Shown in pieces: positions 54,251-62,746 of a stretch of 64,000 nt of DNA. Location of the stretch: NCBI GenBank assembly GCA_022822085.1, contig JAJECK010000099.1, forward strand, positions 1 to 64,000. The letters run 5' to 3'. The notes beneath the pieces are model-generated. The model was given only the letters and a program-made list of their open reading frames with translations, was not told the DNA's origin and did not search any database. The translations under genes were made by a program, and so were the position numbers. The stretch's first letter is position 1, and each line of letters starts with the position of its first letter. The stretch is from Candidatus Poribacteria bacterium (lineage in GTDB: Bacteria; Poribacteria; WGA-4E; WGA-3G).

Positions 54251-54901
54251 GTGGAACAAGTTACCACTTTAGAACATACTGAAGACGTATACGAACCTTC
54301 GCTTACGCCTGATAGTCTCGGCAAACTCGGCATGTGGGTCTTCCTGATTGGGGATACCATGTCGTTTGGGGCACTGCTTGCAGCTTATGCAGCACTCCGA
54401 GGTGGGGCAGGGGCAATCGGATGGGTGCCACCAAGTGAAATATTAGGTATTGAACTGACAGCTTTTATGACGTTCCTGTTGATTTGCAGTAGCGTTACAA
54501 TGGTTAAAGCGTTAGAGTCAATTCAAAAAGGCAACGTAGGTAGAATGTGCGACTTCCTCGGGTTAACGATTTTAGGAGGCATAATTTTCCTCGGATTACA
54601 GGCGTATGAGTGGACACACCTGATTAAACATGGGTTAACTTTAACTGGTATTCCTGACCACGGACTTACAGGTGCAGCAATTAGCGGTTCTACCCTATTT
54701 GGACCTACTTTCTATGCTATCACAGGATTCCATGGATTACACGTAACTGGTGGTGTGATTTACCTCATAGTTATATTGAGAAATGGGTGGTCAGGACGTT
54801 ATACTGCAGAATTTAACCATGAAGTCGAGATTGTAGGACTCTATTGGCACTTCGTAGACCTGATTTGGATTATGGTTTTCACCTTTATCTATTTATTATA
54901 G
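54251..54901 (+). CDS. ctaE: heme-copper oxidase subunit III, copy 2
   Basis: A 216-residue membrane protein with about seven helices, from the subunit III family: KLGMWVFLIGDTMSFGALLAAYAALR, AYEWTHLI (conserved Glu), LFGPTFYAITGFHGLHVTGGVIYL, VGLYWHFVDLIWIMVFTFIYLL. Diverged from copy 1 and closer to the usual caa3 type ending in YWHFVDxxWI. The GTG at 54251 has AAAGGAG nine bases upstream; the frame opens at 54218 without one. Confidence 0.92.
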   Translation: MEQVTTLEHTEDVYEPSLTPDSLGKLGMWVFLIGDTMSFGALLAAYAALRGGAGAIGWVPPSEILGIELTAFMTFLLICSSVTMVKALESIQKGNVGRMCDFLGLTILGGIIFLGLQAYEWTHLIKHGLTLTGIPDHGLTGAAISGSTLFGPTFYAITGFHGLHVTGGVIYLIVILRNGWSGRYTAEFNHEVEIVGLYWHFVDLIWIMVFTFIYLL

Positions 54902-54913
54902 GAGGACATGAAT

Positions 54914-55252
54914 ATGGCACAGAACGGAGAACATAAACACCCAAGGTATTGGTTTATTTTCTTATGGCTTGCAGTTTTGACAGCAATTGAGATAGGGGTG
55001 GCTATACCGGAATATTCTACCGTCATCAAAGCTATCTTACTTATCGGATTGGCATGTGGTAAGGCTTTCTTAGTTGCTGCCTATTTCATGCATCTAAAAC
55101 TTGAAAAACGCACTTTATCTGCGATCGTAATTACACCTTTCCTAATTTGCGTTTTCCTTGTCATTATGTTAATTCCAGACTTGACAACAGATGCACGACA
55201 TAATGCCATTGATAAACCTGCAGAAAAAGTCCAAGAGACTACACCGCACTAA
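54914..55252 (+). CDS. ctaF: cytochrome c oxidase subunit IV, prokaryotic type
   Basis: A 112-residue protein with three helices matching the prokaryotic COX4 family: HPRYWFIFLWLAVLTAIEIG, ILLIGLACGKAFLVAAYFMHLK, PFLICVFLVIML. Subunit IV assists oxidase assembly. ATG 54914 is taken because GGAGG (54901-54905) is well placed for it; the ATG at 54908 would be too close. Lies 12 bases after subunit III. Confidence 0.92.
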   Translation: MAQNGEHKHPRYWFIFLWLAVLTAIEIGVAIPEYSTVIKAILLIGLACGKAFLVAAYFMHLKLEKRTLSAIVITPFLICVFLVIMLIPDLTTDARHNAIDKPAEKVQETTPH

Positions 55253-55291
55253 GGATCGGACAATACACTTTCCTTATATGGTATAACGATT

Positions 55292-55921
55292 ATGGATAAC
55301 CTGAAGGCTAAACCTAAATTTGATAAAACTATTATCCCTTGGGTTGTGTTGGGGATAATTATAATCAGCATTGCCTTACTTAATTTGTGGTCAGTCTTCA
55401 CCAATAAAGATAAATCTGAGCAAGAGAAATTAGTTGCAAGTGTTCCCCAGTTTAGTTTGACCAACCAGCAGGGTGAAGAAATAAGTTTATCTGATTTAAA
55501 TGGAAAAGTCTGGATTGCCGATTTTATTTTTACAAATTGCCCTACAATTTGTCCAATCATGACGAAGGAGATGGCAACATTACAATCAGAATTTGATTAT
55601 CAAGATGTTAACTTCGTATCTTTCACGGTTGACCCTGTACGAGATACATCTGAAGTTCTTGCAAGTTACGCTAAACAATTTGGGGCAGATGAAAAAACTT
55701 GGCATTTTCTGACTGGTGAAAAGGAACAAATATATAAATTGGCAAATGAAGGTTTTAAATTAGCCGCTGCACAACATGAAGGGGCGTTTCCACATAGTAG
55801 AAAGTTTGTCCTCATTTCCTCTGTAGGGGAAATATATGGATATTACGATAGCCATAGTAAAGCAGAAATGGTGAAATTACGTAAAGATATCAATACGCTT
55901 CACAAAAAAATTAGGATATGA
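55292..55921 (+). CDS. SCO1/SenC/PrrC-family copper chaperone
   Basis: A 209-residue protein anchored by an N-terminal helix (about 15-33) with a thioredoxin-like domain outside. It carries the SCO metal motif TNCPTICP (CxxxC) and the distant His in FPHSRKFVLI. SCO proteins deliver or reduce copper for the CuA site of subunit II. Located at the end of the oxidase locus, as common. Overlaps the next gene by four bases. Confidence 0.95.
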   Translation: MDNLKAKPKFDKTIIPWVVLGIIIISIALLNLWSVFTNKDKSEQEKLVASVPQFSLTNQQGEEISLSDLNGKVWIADFIFTNCPTICPIMTKEMATLQSEFDYQDVNFVSFTVDPVRDTSEVLASYAKQFGADEKTWHFLTGEKEQIYKLANEGFKLAAAQHEGAFPHSRKFVLISSVGEIYGYYDSHSKAEMVKLRKDINTLHKKIRI

Positions 55922-56181
55922 ACCTTATTATTTCCTTCATTGCCCTTTTGGTTCATTTCCCATTTGGATTTTATCGGGTAAAATATAAGAAATTCAGTCG
56001 CCCTTGGAGCAGATGTCTATACATTCCAATCGTACTTAATATGCTTGTTAGACATTTTATCCTTCCTTGGGACTGGCAAACTGCAATGATATACTTATGG
56101 CCAGCAGTCCTGGTTGCACACATCCTTGGAGGGTATATTGGGTCCCGTTTCAATCCAAGCGAAAATGTAGAAACACAGTAA
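55918..56181 (+). CDS. small membrane protein, possibly an oxidase accessory protein
   Basis: An 87-residue protein with two or three hydrophobic helices and His/Trp-rich short loops (LVHFPFGFYRVKYKKFS, RHFILPWDW). Its ATG overlaps the SCO stop (ATGA), so they are translationally coupled. No family recognised; an accessory role in oxidase copper insertion is a guess from position. Confidence 0.65.
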   Translation: MNLIISFIALLVHFPFGFYRVKYKKFSRPWSRCLYIPIVLNMLVRHFILPWDWQTAMIYLWPAVLVAHILGGYIGSRFNPSENVETQ

Positions 56182-56215
56182 GAGATTACCTATGTCCGAG
56201 AAGTGAGATAAGATA

Positions 56216-58126
56216 ATGAAAAAAATATACGTACCAGTTGATAACTCAGACCATTCAGATGCAAGTATTGATTTAGCAGTTGACTTTGCAATGAAATTTG
56301 ATTCTCAACTGGTTGGATCACATGTTTACGCAGCAAAAATGCATGATGTTCGCTTCAAACAGATGGAATATACGCTACCTGAAGAATATCAAGACGAAGT
56401 AGAACTTGAAAAGCAGCGGCGTATTCACGATACTCTCATTACAATGGGACTCCAACTTATCTCAGATTCATATCTGGAGGTAATGAAACAGAAGTGCGAA
56501 AAGAATAACATTCCATTTGAACCGAAGATGCCTGAAGGCAAGCACTATATTAAATTGGTTGAGGATATTCAGGAAAACGATTACGACCTGGTTATTATGG
56601 GGGCACTCGGTATGGGAGCAGTTAAGGATAGCCTTATCGGTGGTGTCTGTGAGCGAGTTGTTCGACGAATTACCACGGATACACTTGTTGTCCGTAATCT
56701 TGATCCGATTGAAAAAAATAGAGGTAATATTCTTGTAGGAATTGATGGAAGTCCAGAGTCTTTTTCTGGATTGAAAACCGCCATTCAACTTGGGCAAAAG
56801 TTCAACAAACAGGTAGAAGCCGTCGGTGTATACGACCCGTATCTCCACTACATCGTCTTCAATTCCGTTGTAAATGTACTGACTGAACGTGCAGCAAGAA
56901 CATTCAGATTTAAAGAACAGGAACAATTGCACGAAGAAGTTATAGATACCGGACTTGCGAAAATATATCAATCTCACCTTGAGGTCGCACGTTCTATTGC
57001 AAAAGAGGAACATGATTATCAACTAAAAATTACTCTCCTTGATGGAAAAGCTTATGAAAAAATCTTACAATATACTCGTAAAACAGAACCGTGGCTCCTT
57101 GTAATAGGTAGAATTGGTGTACATAACGAACAAGATTCAGACATCGGCAGCACTGCAGAAAATCTGTTACGTCTTGCTCCATGCAATGTGTTGCTCACAA
57201 GCCAACGTTATTTCCCACAAATTGATGTAAAGGCGGAAGAAACCCTTGTTTGGACACAAGAAGCAATGGATCGCATGGAAAAGGCTCCACCATTGGTGCG
57301 CGGAATTGCTAAAACCGCAGTACACCGTTTCGCAATTGAACGTGGACACTCAGTCATTACTGAAAGCGTTATAGACAAAGCGATGGAAGCGATAATGCCA
57401 CAACGCGCATCTGAAAAACTTACACGAGTGGCAAAAGAAATTGCTGAACAAAAGGTCTTAGAATCCGATGCAGTACAGACATATATTTGTGGTGAATGTG
57501 GTTATGCTGCCCACAACCAACAGCCAGTACAATGTCCTGTCTGCAGTTCTCCGCCTGAACGTTTTCAGATGGTAGATAAAGGTTCTCTTGAAAACATTGC
57601 AATTGACGAAGGTGGTGCTGACGAAGTGGAGACGTTTGACGGTGTCCGTTTGCAATGGTCTGAACATGCAAAAAAGGCACTACGGACGGTACCTCGCGGA
57701 TATATGCGTAGGAATGTAAAAGCACGGATTGAAAAATCTGCTCGTGCCCAAAAGATAAACACAATTACAAATGATTTTGCAATGCAAATCATTGACGATA
57801 GCATGGGGGAAGCAGCTGCTGTCCGAGAGGATGCTCCAGAACTCAGAGCCATGCAAACTCAGGCCGATTCTCAAAATGATTCCGCTCATATAGACTTCGT
57901 TAGTTCACTAAATTGGACAGAGGATGCAATTAACCGCTTGAACATAGTTCCTGCTGGTTTTATGCGAAATATCACACAAACACGGATTGAACAGCGTGCG
58001 AAAGAGACAGGTATTACGCAAGTTACACTTGATTTCGCAGCGCGTGTTATTGAAGATGGAAGAAGTCTTGCAAATGAGGTCTTAGGAGAATACTATCAAG
58101 GAAAACTACCAGAAAATACGGAATAA
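56216..58126 (+). CDS. universal stress protein fused to PCP_red and rubredoxin-like domains
   Basis: A 636-residue soluble protein. Two UspA domains (about 1-165 and 170-335), each with the fold's IYVPVDNS / ILVGIDGS start, bind nucleotides in this family. Next comes a PCP_red helical domain (about 342-390, WTQEAMDRMEKAPPLVRG), a rubredoxin-type metal site with CGECGY and CPVCSSPPERF (about 425-450), then two more PCP_red domains (about 479-525, WSEHAKKALRTVPRGYMR; about 566-612, WTEDAINRLNIVPAGFMR). PCP_red is best known from the C-terminus of the dark-operative protochlorophyllide reductase, but no photosynthesis gene is near. The rubredoxin-like site suggests redox or iron sensing. Another PCP_red protein is at 61399-61917. 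Function uncertain. Confidence 0.85.
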   Translation: MKKIYVPVDNSDHSDASIDLAVDFAMKFDSQLVGSHVYAAKMHDVRFKQMEYTLPEEYQDEVELEKQRRIHDTLITMGLQLISDSYLEVMKQKCEKNNIPFEPKMPEGKHYIKLVEDIQENDYDLVIMGALGMGAVKDSLIGGVCERVVRRITTDTLVVRNLDPIEKNRGNILVGIDGSPESFSGLKTAIQLGQKFNKQVEAVGVYDPYLHYIVFNSVVNVLTERAARTFRFKEQEQLHEEVIDTGLAKIYQSHLEVARSIAKEEHDYQLKITLLDGKAYEKILQYTRKTEPWLLVIGRIGVHNEQDSDIGSTAENLLRLAPCNVLLTSQRYFPQIDVKAEETLVWTQEAMDRMEKAPPLVRGIAKTAVHRFAIERGHSVITESVIDKAMEAIMPQRASEKLTRVAKEIAEQKVLESDAVQTYICGECGYAAHNQQPVQCPVCSSPPERFQMVDKGSLENIAIDEGGADEVETFDGVRLQWSEHAKKALRTVPRGYMRRNVKARIEKSARAQKINTITNDFAMQIIDDSMGEAAAVREDAPELRAMQTQADSQNDSAHIDFVSSLNWTEDAINRLNIVPAGFMRNITQTRIEQRAKETGITQVTLDFAARVIEDGRSLANEVLGEYYQGKLPENTE

Positions 58127-58173
58127 ATCCGAAATCGTCAATAATATTGAGATAATATATAAACACAAAATAA

Positions 58174-58200
58174 ATAGCATATTCCTTGAGAATATGCTAT
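58174..58200. terminator. hairpin, possible terminator
   Basis: Arms ATAGCATATTC and GAATATGCTAT, perfectly complementary over 11 bases around CTTGA, 48 bases after the stop at 58126. Only a mixed AT stretch follows, so a terminator role is likely but not typical. Confidence 0.5.
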
Positions 58201-58230
58201 CTTAATATAGACATTATCAGGACAAGTTAA

Positions 58231-58707
58231 GTGGCAAATATACAAATAGACGAAGTTAGAGATAATGAAATTGTTACTTTTATCGGCATTCCACGAAAAT
58301 GGGTAAATCCGGCACTAAAAATCTATTCATTTATCTTTTTGGGTTATGCAATATGGGTAATCTATTTGAAATTCAATAGTGGCACCCAGGTGCTGCTGGA
58401 AAGATTAAGTGCTCTATTTACACATCTCGCAGGTTTCTCTGTAGTAGAGGGTCTCACTATCGTCGCTATAATTCAAGTGGTGGATTTAATCATGTATCTA
58501 ACAAATAAATTCAAAACAAAAGTAAAAAAGCAAGTTAATGAAGCAAAAGCAGAAGGTAAAGCAGAAGGTAAAGCAGAAGGAAGAGAAGAAATCCAGAAGG
58601 CATGGGTAGCCTGGAATGCTCGCCGGATTGAGGCGGAAACAAGAGGAATTCCTTTTGACGAACACCCTCCTACACTACCTGATGACACACAGGGGACATC
58701 AGAATAG
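58231..58707 (+). CDS. small membrane protein with Ala-Glu-Gly-Lys repeat
   Basis: A 158-residue protein with two hydrophobic segments (about 27-45 and 70-92) and a charged C-terminal part containing a short tandem repeat (EAKAEGKAEGKAEGREE, about residues 106-122) from repeated GCAGAAGGTAAA units in the DNA. GTG start with AGGACA upstream. No family recognised. The repeat makes a charged helix that may vary in length among strains. Confidence 0.6.
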   Translation: MANIQIDEVRDNEIVTFIGIPRKWVNPALKIYSFIFLGYAIWVIYLKFNSGTQVLLERLSALFTHLAGFSVVEGLTIVAIIQVVDLIMYLTNKFKTKVKKQVNEAKAEGKAEGKAEGREEIQKAWVAWNARRIEAETRGIPFDEHPPTLPDDTQGTSE

Positions 58708-58758
58708 ATTTACAAACCGTAAAACTCGTGATCCTGACACAAAATACGGGTATACATA

Positions 58759-59187
58759 ATGACAGAGATTCCCTCAATCACTTTCCAAATACTTGGTCCG
58801 AATGAAGGTACTGCAGAAGGTGCCAGCAAGGGGGTGTGGTTTAAATTAAAATCCGATCCGCCGCCAAATGACGACCTTCTAATCGGATTGAAAGTCTATT
58901 CCTCAAATGGTGAGGTTAAGCAATCGGGTGTAATTATGATACTCAAACATGAAAGTCATTCCGCCGACTTTTTCTACAAAACAGTATGTTTTGAGCTTGA
59001 TGTATGGATGGAAATCCTGCCACATGCTTCTTTATCCAATCTGGAGTTTCCAGTTATTACAAATGAAGGTTACGTAATTGATGACAATTCTGAGTTTCCT
59101 AAATATGAAATTGGTAAGTTATCAAAAATAGTCACATATATGTGGAACGGTCCCGATAGAGGTTTGTGGACAGATGAGAATCGTTAA
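58759..59187 (+). CDS. hypothetical protein
   Basis: A 142-residue soluble-looking protein, no signal peptide or membrane helix. Its early part (SITFQILGPNEGTAEGASKG, FKLKSDPPPNDDLLIGLKV) reads like an Ig/cadherin-type beta sandwich, as in fragments of larger surface proteins. The ATG at 58759 has no clear ribosome site. Lies between the small membrane protein and the PQQ-like gene. Function unknown. Confidence 0.55.
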   Translation: MTEIPSITFQILGPNEGTAEGASKGVWFKLKSDPPPNDDLLIGLKVYSSNGEVKQSGVIMILKHESHSADFFYKTVCFELDVWMEILPHASLSNLEFPVITNEGYVIDDNSEFPKYEIGKLSKIVTYMWNGPDRGLWTDENR

Positions 59188-59208
59188 TACCTACAATGGA
59201 GGTAAATC

Positions 59209-60483
59209 ATGCGTATACGGACAGTTATAAATTTAGTTATTTTCCTTATTATATCTATCACTCTAATAAATGTCAGTTTTGCAGGAAACTGGCATCAATG
59301 GAGAGGTGCTAACAATGACGGTATAAGCAATGAAACAGATGTACCAATCCAATGGAGTCATACAGAAAATGTGCGCTGGCGACATCCACTACCCGGCGAA
59401 GGGGCATCTACTCCTGTCGTTTGGAAAGATAAGATATTCCTCACCTGTGCAGATGGAAACGATCTGGTTCTTATGTGCATTAATACCGATGGTGAAGAAC
59501 TATGGAAACGTACATTAGCACAAGGTAACCGAACTAAACGGGGTGGTGAAGTTAACAATGCTGCCCCTTCTCCAACAACAGATGGAAAGCATGTATGGGC
59601 TTTCCTCGGAACGGGTGATCTTGTTTGTTACGATTTCAAAGGGAATAATATCTGGCACACAAATATTGAGGAACGATATGGCAACTTCAGACTCGGTTTT
59701 ATAATGTCAATGACACCACTGCTCTATAAAGATAGATTATATCTTCAACTCATACATAGCAACGCATGGTTAGTCCTTGCACTTGACAAGATGACTGGTG
59801 AAGAGATATGGAAACATGATAGGAAAAGTGATGCCACGGCAGAATGTGAACATGCTTACACATCACCGATTCTATATCGAGATTCTGAACGGGAATTTCT
59901 TGTTGTCCACGGAGCAGACTATGTCACAGCACACAATCTTGATGATGGTAGTGAGATATGGCGTTGTGGTGGATTGAATTCCAAGGCAAGTTATAATCAT
60001 TCCTTCCGTCTTGTCGCTTCTCCTGTAGCCGCTGAAGGACTCATTGTTGTACCTTCCGCAAAAAATGGTCCTGTCCTGGGTTTAGATCCCTCAGGGGCTG
60101 GAGATATTACGGATAGTAAATGGCAAATTTGGAAACTCTCACGCGGTACGCCAGATGTACCATCACCACTAATTCATGATGGTTTAGTCTATCTGTGTAG
60201 AGAAAATGGTGATCTTATCTGTATTGATGCAAAAACAGGTGAACAATTATATCTTGAAAGAACACATCGTCACAGACATCGTTCTTCTCCTGTCTATGCT
60301 AACGGTTATATCTTTCTCACCGCTCGTGACGGGGTTGTAAATGTAATCAAGGCAGGTCGTGAATTCCAAATCGTCTCTACAAATTCAATTGGCGAAGCTG
60401 TTGCTGCATCACCAGTAATTGCTGATGGAACACTTTATTTACGAAGTTATGATGCATTGTATGCTATCGGCAAGAAAGAATGA
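59209..60483 (+). CDS. exported PQQ-like beta-propeller protein
   Basis: A 424-residue protein with a signal peptide ending SFAG (about residue 26) and a WHQWRGANNDG start that is typical for planctomycete PQQ-like (pyrrolo-quinoline-quinone repeat) propellers. Blades repeat GDLVCYDFKG, GEEIWKHD, ADGTLYLRSYDALYAIG. No quinoprotein active-site pair is evident, so it is probably a BamB-like or substrate-binding propeller and not a dehydrogenase. GGAGG before the ATG. Its stop overlaps the Mrp gene start by four bases. Confidence 0.88.
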   Translation: MRIRTVINLVIFLIISITLINVSFAGNWHQWRGANNDGISNETDVPIQWSHTENVRWRHPLPGEGASTPVVWKDKIFLTCADGNDLVLMCINTDGEELWKRTLAQGNRTKRGGEVNNAAPSPTTDGKHVWAFLGTGDLVCYDFKGNNIWHTNIEERYGNFRLGFIMSMTPLLYKDRLYLQLIHSNAWLVLALDKMTGEEIWKHDRKSDATAECEHAYTSPILYRDSEREFLVVHGADYVTAHNLDDGSEIWRCGGLNSKASYNHSFRLVASPVAAEGLIVVPSAKNGPVLGLDPSGAGDITDSKWQIWKLSRGTPDVPSPLIHDGLVYLCRENGDLICIDAKTGEQLYLERTHRHRHRSSPVYANGYIFLTARDGVVNVIKAGREFQIVSTNSIGEAVAASPVIADGTLYLRSYDALYAIGKKE

Positions 60484-61361
60484 AAACTTACGAGGAACTC
60501 CCTGACGATGCCGGTTCAAATATTGTCGGACAGGTTAATGCACAAGCAACCCGGATCAGTAAAAGGCTTGCATCGGTAAACTATACCGTGGCTATAATGA
60601 GTGGAAAGGGTGGTGTTGGCAAAAGTGTTGTAACAGCGAACATCGCAACTGCACTGACACTGTCCGGTCTTGCAGTCGGGGTTGTTGATGCTGATATCAA
60701 TGGTCCTACGATTGCTAAGATAATGGGGGTTCGTAACACAACACTTGAATATGCCTCATCTGGTGTGAAACCAGCTGAAACGCCTCTCGGCACAAAAGTA
60801 ATATCAATGGATCTGCTCCTATCAGAAGATGACGCGCCTGTCCTGTGGAACGCACATACACAAAAAGATGCTTTCACATGGCGCAGCTCTATGGAGGTAA
60901 GTGCTTTACGTGAATTTATCGGTGATACCGATTGGGGAGAATTAGATTATCTCCTGCTTGATCTACCCCCTGGTTCTGAACGACTTTCAAATGTATTTGA
61001 ACTGATTCCAAATCTCGGAGGCGTAGTCGTTGTAACTATCCCATCAGAAGTCTCAAACTTGATCGTCAAAAAGTCTATTACTATGGCACGAGACATGCTC
61101 AAAGTGCCAATCATTGGTGTTATTGAAAATATGTCTCACTATGAGTGTCAACATTGTGGTGAACACGAACCACTTTTTTCTTCTGAGGGTTCAGTAAGCG
61201 CTTCGTTTCAGTTATCTTCCCTTGGTAAAATACCGTTTGATCCGAAATTATCTATTTGTAGTGACAACGGCACACCTTTTGTCCACGAATATCCAAATTC
61301 ACCTGCCGGAAAGGAGTTGATGAATGTATCACAAAAGGTCCAAGATTTCTTCAAATCATAA
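60480..61361 (+). CDS. Mrp/NBP35-family Fe-S cluster carrier ATPase
   Basis: A 293-residue ParA/MinD-type ATPase: deviant Walker A SGKGGVGKSVV, then DADINGPTIAKIMG, LLLDLPPGSER and VIENMSHYECQHCGEHE, whose Cys pair binds the Fe-S cluster between subunits. Mrp proteins carry or insert Fe-S clusters. The N-terminal DUF59 domain of some Mrp proteins is absent. ATGA overlap with the PQQ-like gene; followed by a PCP_red/Zn-ribbon gene, so a link to metal-site assembly is plausible. Confidence 0.93.
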   Translation: MKTYEELPDDAGSNIVGQVNAQATRISKRLASVNYTVAIMSGKGGVGKSVVTANIATALTLSGLAVGVVDADINGPTIAKIMGVRNTTLEYASSGVKPAETPLGTKVISMDLLLSEDDAPVLWNAHTQKDAFTWRSSMEVSALREFIGDTDWGELDYLLLDLPPGSERLSNVFELIPNLGGVVVVTIPSEVSNLIVKKSITMARDMLKVPIIGVIENMSHYECQHCGEHEPLFSSEGSVSASFQLSSLGKIPFDPKLSICSDNGTPFVHEYPNSPAGKELMNVSQKVQDFFKS

Positions 61362-61398
61362 AACAGATGTCTAAAGAAAAAATATTGGAGTAACAAAC

Positions 61399-61917
61399 AT
61401 GAAATTTCTATGTATAGATTGTGATACTGCGATGAAATTTAAGGACGTAACACGTCCTGAACAGGGTTCGGTCACCGCTGTGTTTGAGTGTCCTGATTGT
61501 TTTACTGAGATAGCAATGTTTCTCAATCCCTCAGAAACGCAAATGCTAAAGTCATTAGATCTGAAACTCGGTGGAAACAACGCAACGGCACAACCAATGC
61601 AGATGATTCGTTCACAATTAGAGACTTCAAAACAGGATTTGATGTCCGATGTTTCGGTTGACATGGATATCAGTGAAACGGAAGAAGGCGGAAAATGTCC
61701 GTTTACCTCTGTCATCTCGGATGCTTTTGAAGAGAAAACAGAACCTGAAACTGAAGGTATTTCTTGGACTTCAGAGGCACTTGAACGGTTGGAACGTATT
61801 CCAAGTTTTGTACGTCCGATGGCTAAAATGGGGATTGAAGGCTTCGCGAAAGACAACGGACATTCTGAAATAACTGGCGAAGTGATGGATGCTGCACGCG
61901 GAAACTTCCCTATGTAG
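61399..61917 (+). CDS. zinc-ribbon plus PCP_red domain protein
   Basis: A 172-residue protein: N-terminal CIDC and CPDC pairs (about residues 5-8 and 31-34, metal-binding ribbon), a flexible acidic middle, and a C-terminal PCP_red domain (WTSEALERLERIPSFVRPMA, about 122-168). The PCP_red domain is close in pattern to the first one in the USP fusion at 56216. GGAG precedes the ATG by ten bases. It lies 37 bases after the Mrp-type gene, suggesting a joint role. Confidence 0.8.
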   Translation: MKFLCIDCDTAMKFKDVTRPEQGSVTAVFECPDCFTEIAMFLNPSETQMLKSLDLKLGGNNATAQPMQMIRSQLETSKQDLMSDVSVDMDISETEEGGKCPFTSVISDAFEEKTEPETEGISWTSEALERLERIPSFVRPMAKMGIEGFAKDNGHSEITGEVMDAARGNFPM

Positions 61918-61971
61918 TTCTAAGTGTAAACCATTATCTGATCTTTCAGAATCTAAATATTAGAGTGGACG

Positions 61972-62385
61972 ATGAATCATCCAAACATCCGATGGAAGCA
62001 GAGAGCTGATAGTTTTCGTAAAGCGTTTTCTCGATTAGAGGAAGCTGTAGAACTTGCTAAGCAGCGTGAACTTTCAGATTTAGAATCTCAAGGTTTGATA
62101 CAAGGATTTGTATATACACATGAATTAGCGTGGAATACACTTAAAGATTTTCTGCAAGCACAAGATTTCAAACTTTATGGTTCACGGGATACAACACGCA
62201 CAGCATTTAAAGAAGGAATAATAGAAAATGGCGAAGCATGGATGGATATGATTCGTCATCGGAACCTAACATCACATACCTATAATGAAGATACTGCAGA
62301 AGAGGTTGTTTCTGCAATTCTCAACATATATTACTCAGAATTTAAGACTTTATTAGCAAAAATAGAACAACTCCAACAGGAATAG
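61972..62385 (+). CDS. hepT: HEPN toxin of a HepT-MntA pair
   Basis: A 137-residue helical protein of the HI0074/HepT family (nucleotidyltransferase substrate-binding). The RNase motif R-x4-H is visible as RNLTSH (Arg97, His102) followed by TYN, the usual RxxxxHxY-like order. The protein alone would act as an RNA-cutting toxin. Five bases separate it from the MntA gene, so they are cotranscribed. Confidence 0.88.
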   Translation: MNHPNIRWKQRADSFRKAFSRLEEAVELAKQRELSDLESQGLIQGFVYTHELAWNTLKDFLQAQDFKLYGSRDTTRTAFKEGIIENGEAWMDMIRHRNLTSHTYNEDTAEEVVSAILNIYYSEFKTLLAKIEQLQQE

Positions 62386-62390
62386 TCGTT

Positions 62391-62726
62391 ATGAAATACG
62401 GGTTATCAGACCAGACCATTGAAAAAATCCATAGCGTCTTCGTGAAGTATCCACAGATCGAAAAGGCTATTTTGTACGGTTCACGTGCCACAGGTAACTA
62501 CCGTAACGGATCAGACATTGACCTTACGCTATGCGGCGAAGGGTTAACACACAGCATCCTTACTAAAATTGACTTTGATCTTGATGATCTGCTTTTGCCT
62601 TATATGATTGACATATCTGATTTTAGTAAAATAGGAAATTCTGATATGATTAAACAGATTCAAAATGTTGGTGTCCAGTTCTATGAGAAAGGTAAGGACA
62701 TAGAATCTCATACCCAAATTGAATAA
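62391..62726 (+). CDS. mntA: MntA-type nucleotidyltransferase antitoxin
   Basis: A 111-residue minimal nucleotidyltransferase with GSRATGNYRNGSDIDLTL, the GSx10DxD active site. In characterised pairs MntA adds AMP units to a Tyr of HepT and neutralises it. Its partner toxin gene is upstream. Confidence 0.88.
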   Translation: MKYGLSDQTIEKIHSVFVKYPQIEKAILYGSRATGNYRNGSDIDLTLCGEGLTHSILTKIDFDLDDLLLPYMIDISDFSKIGNSDMIKQIQNVGVQFYEKGKDIESHTQIE

Positions 62727-62746
62727 CTAATTAGCAATTAGAAACA

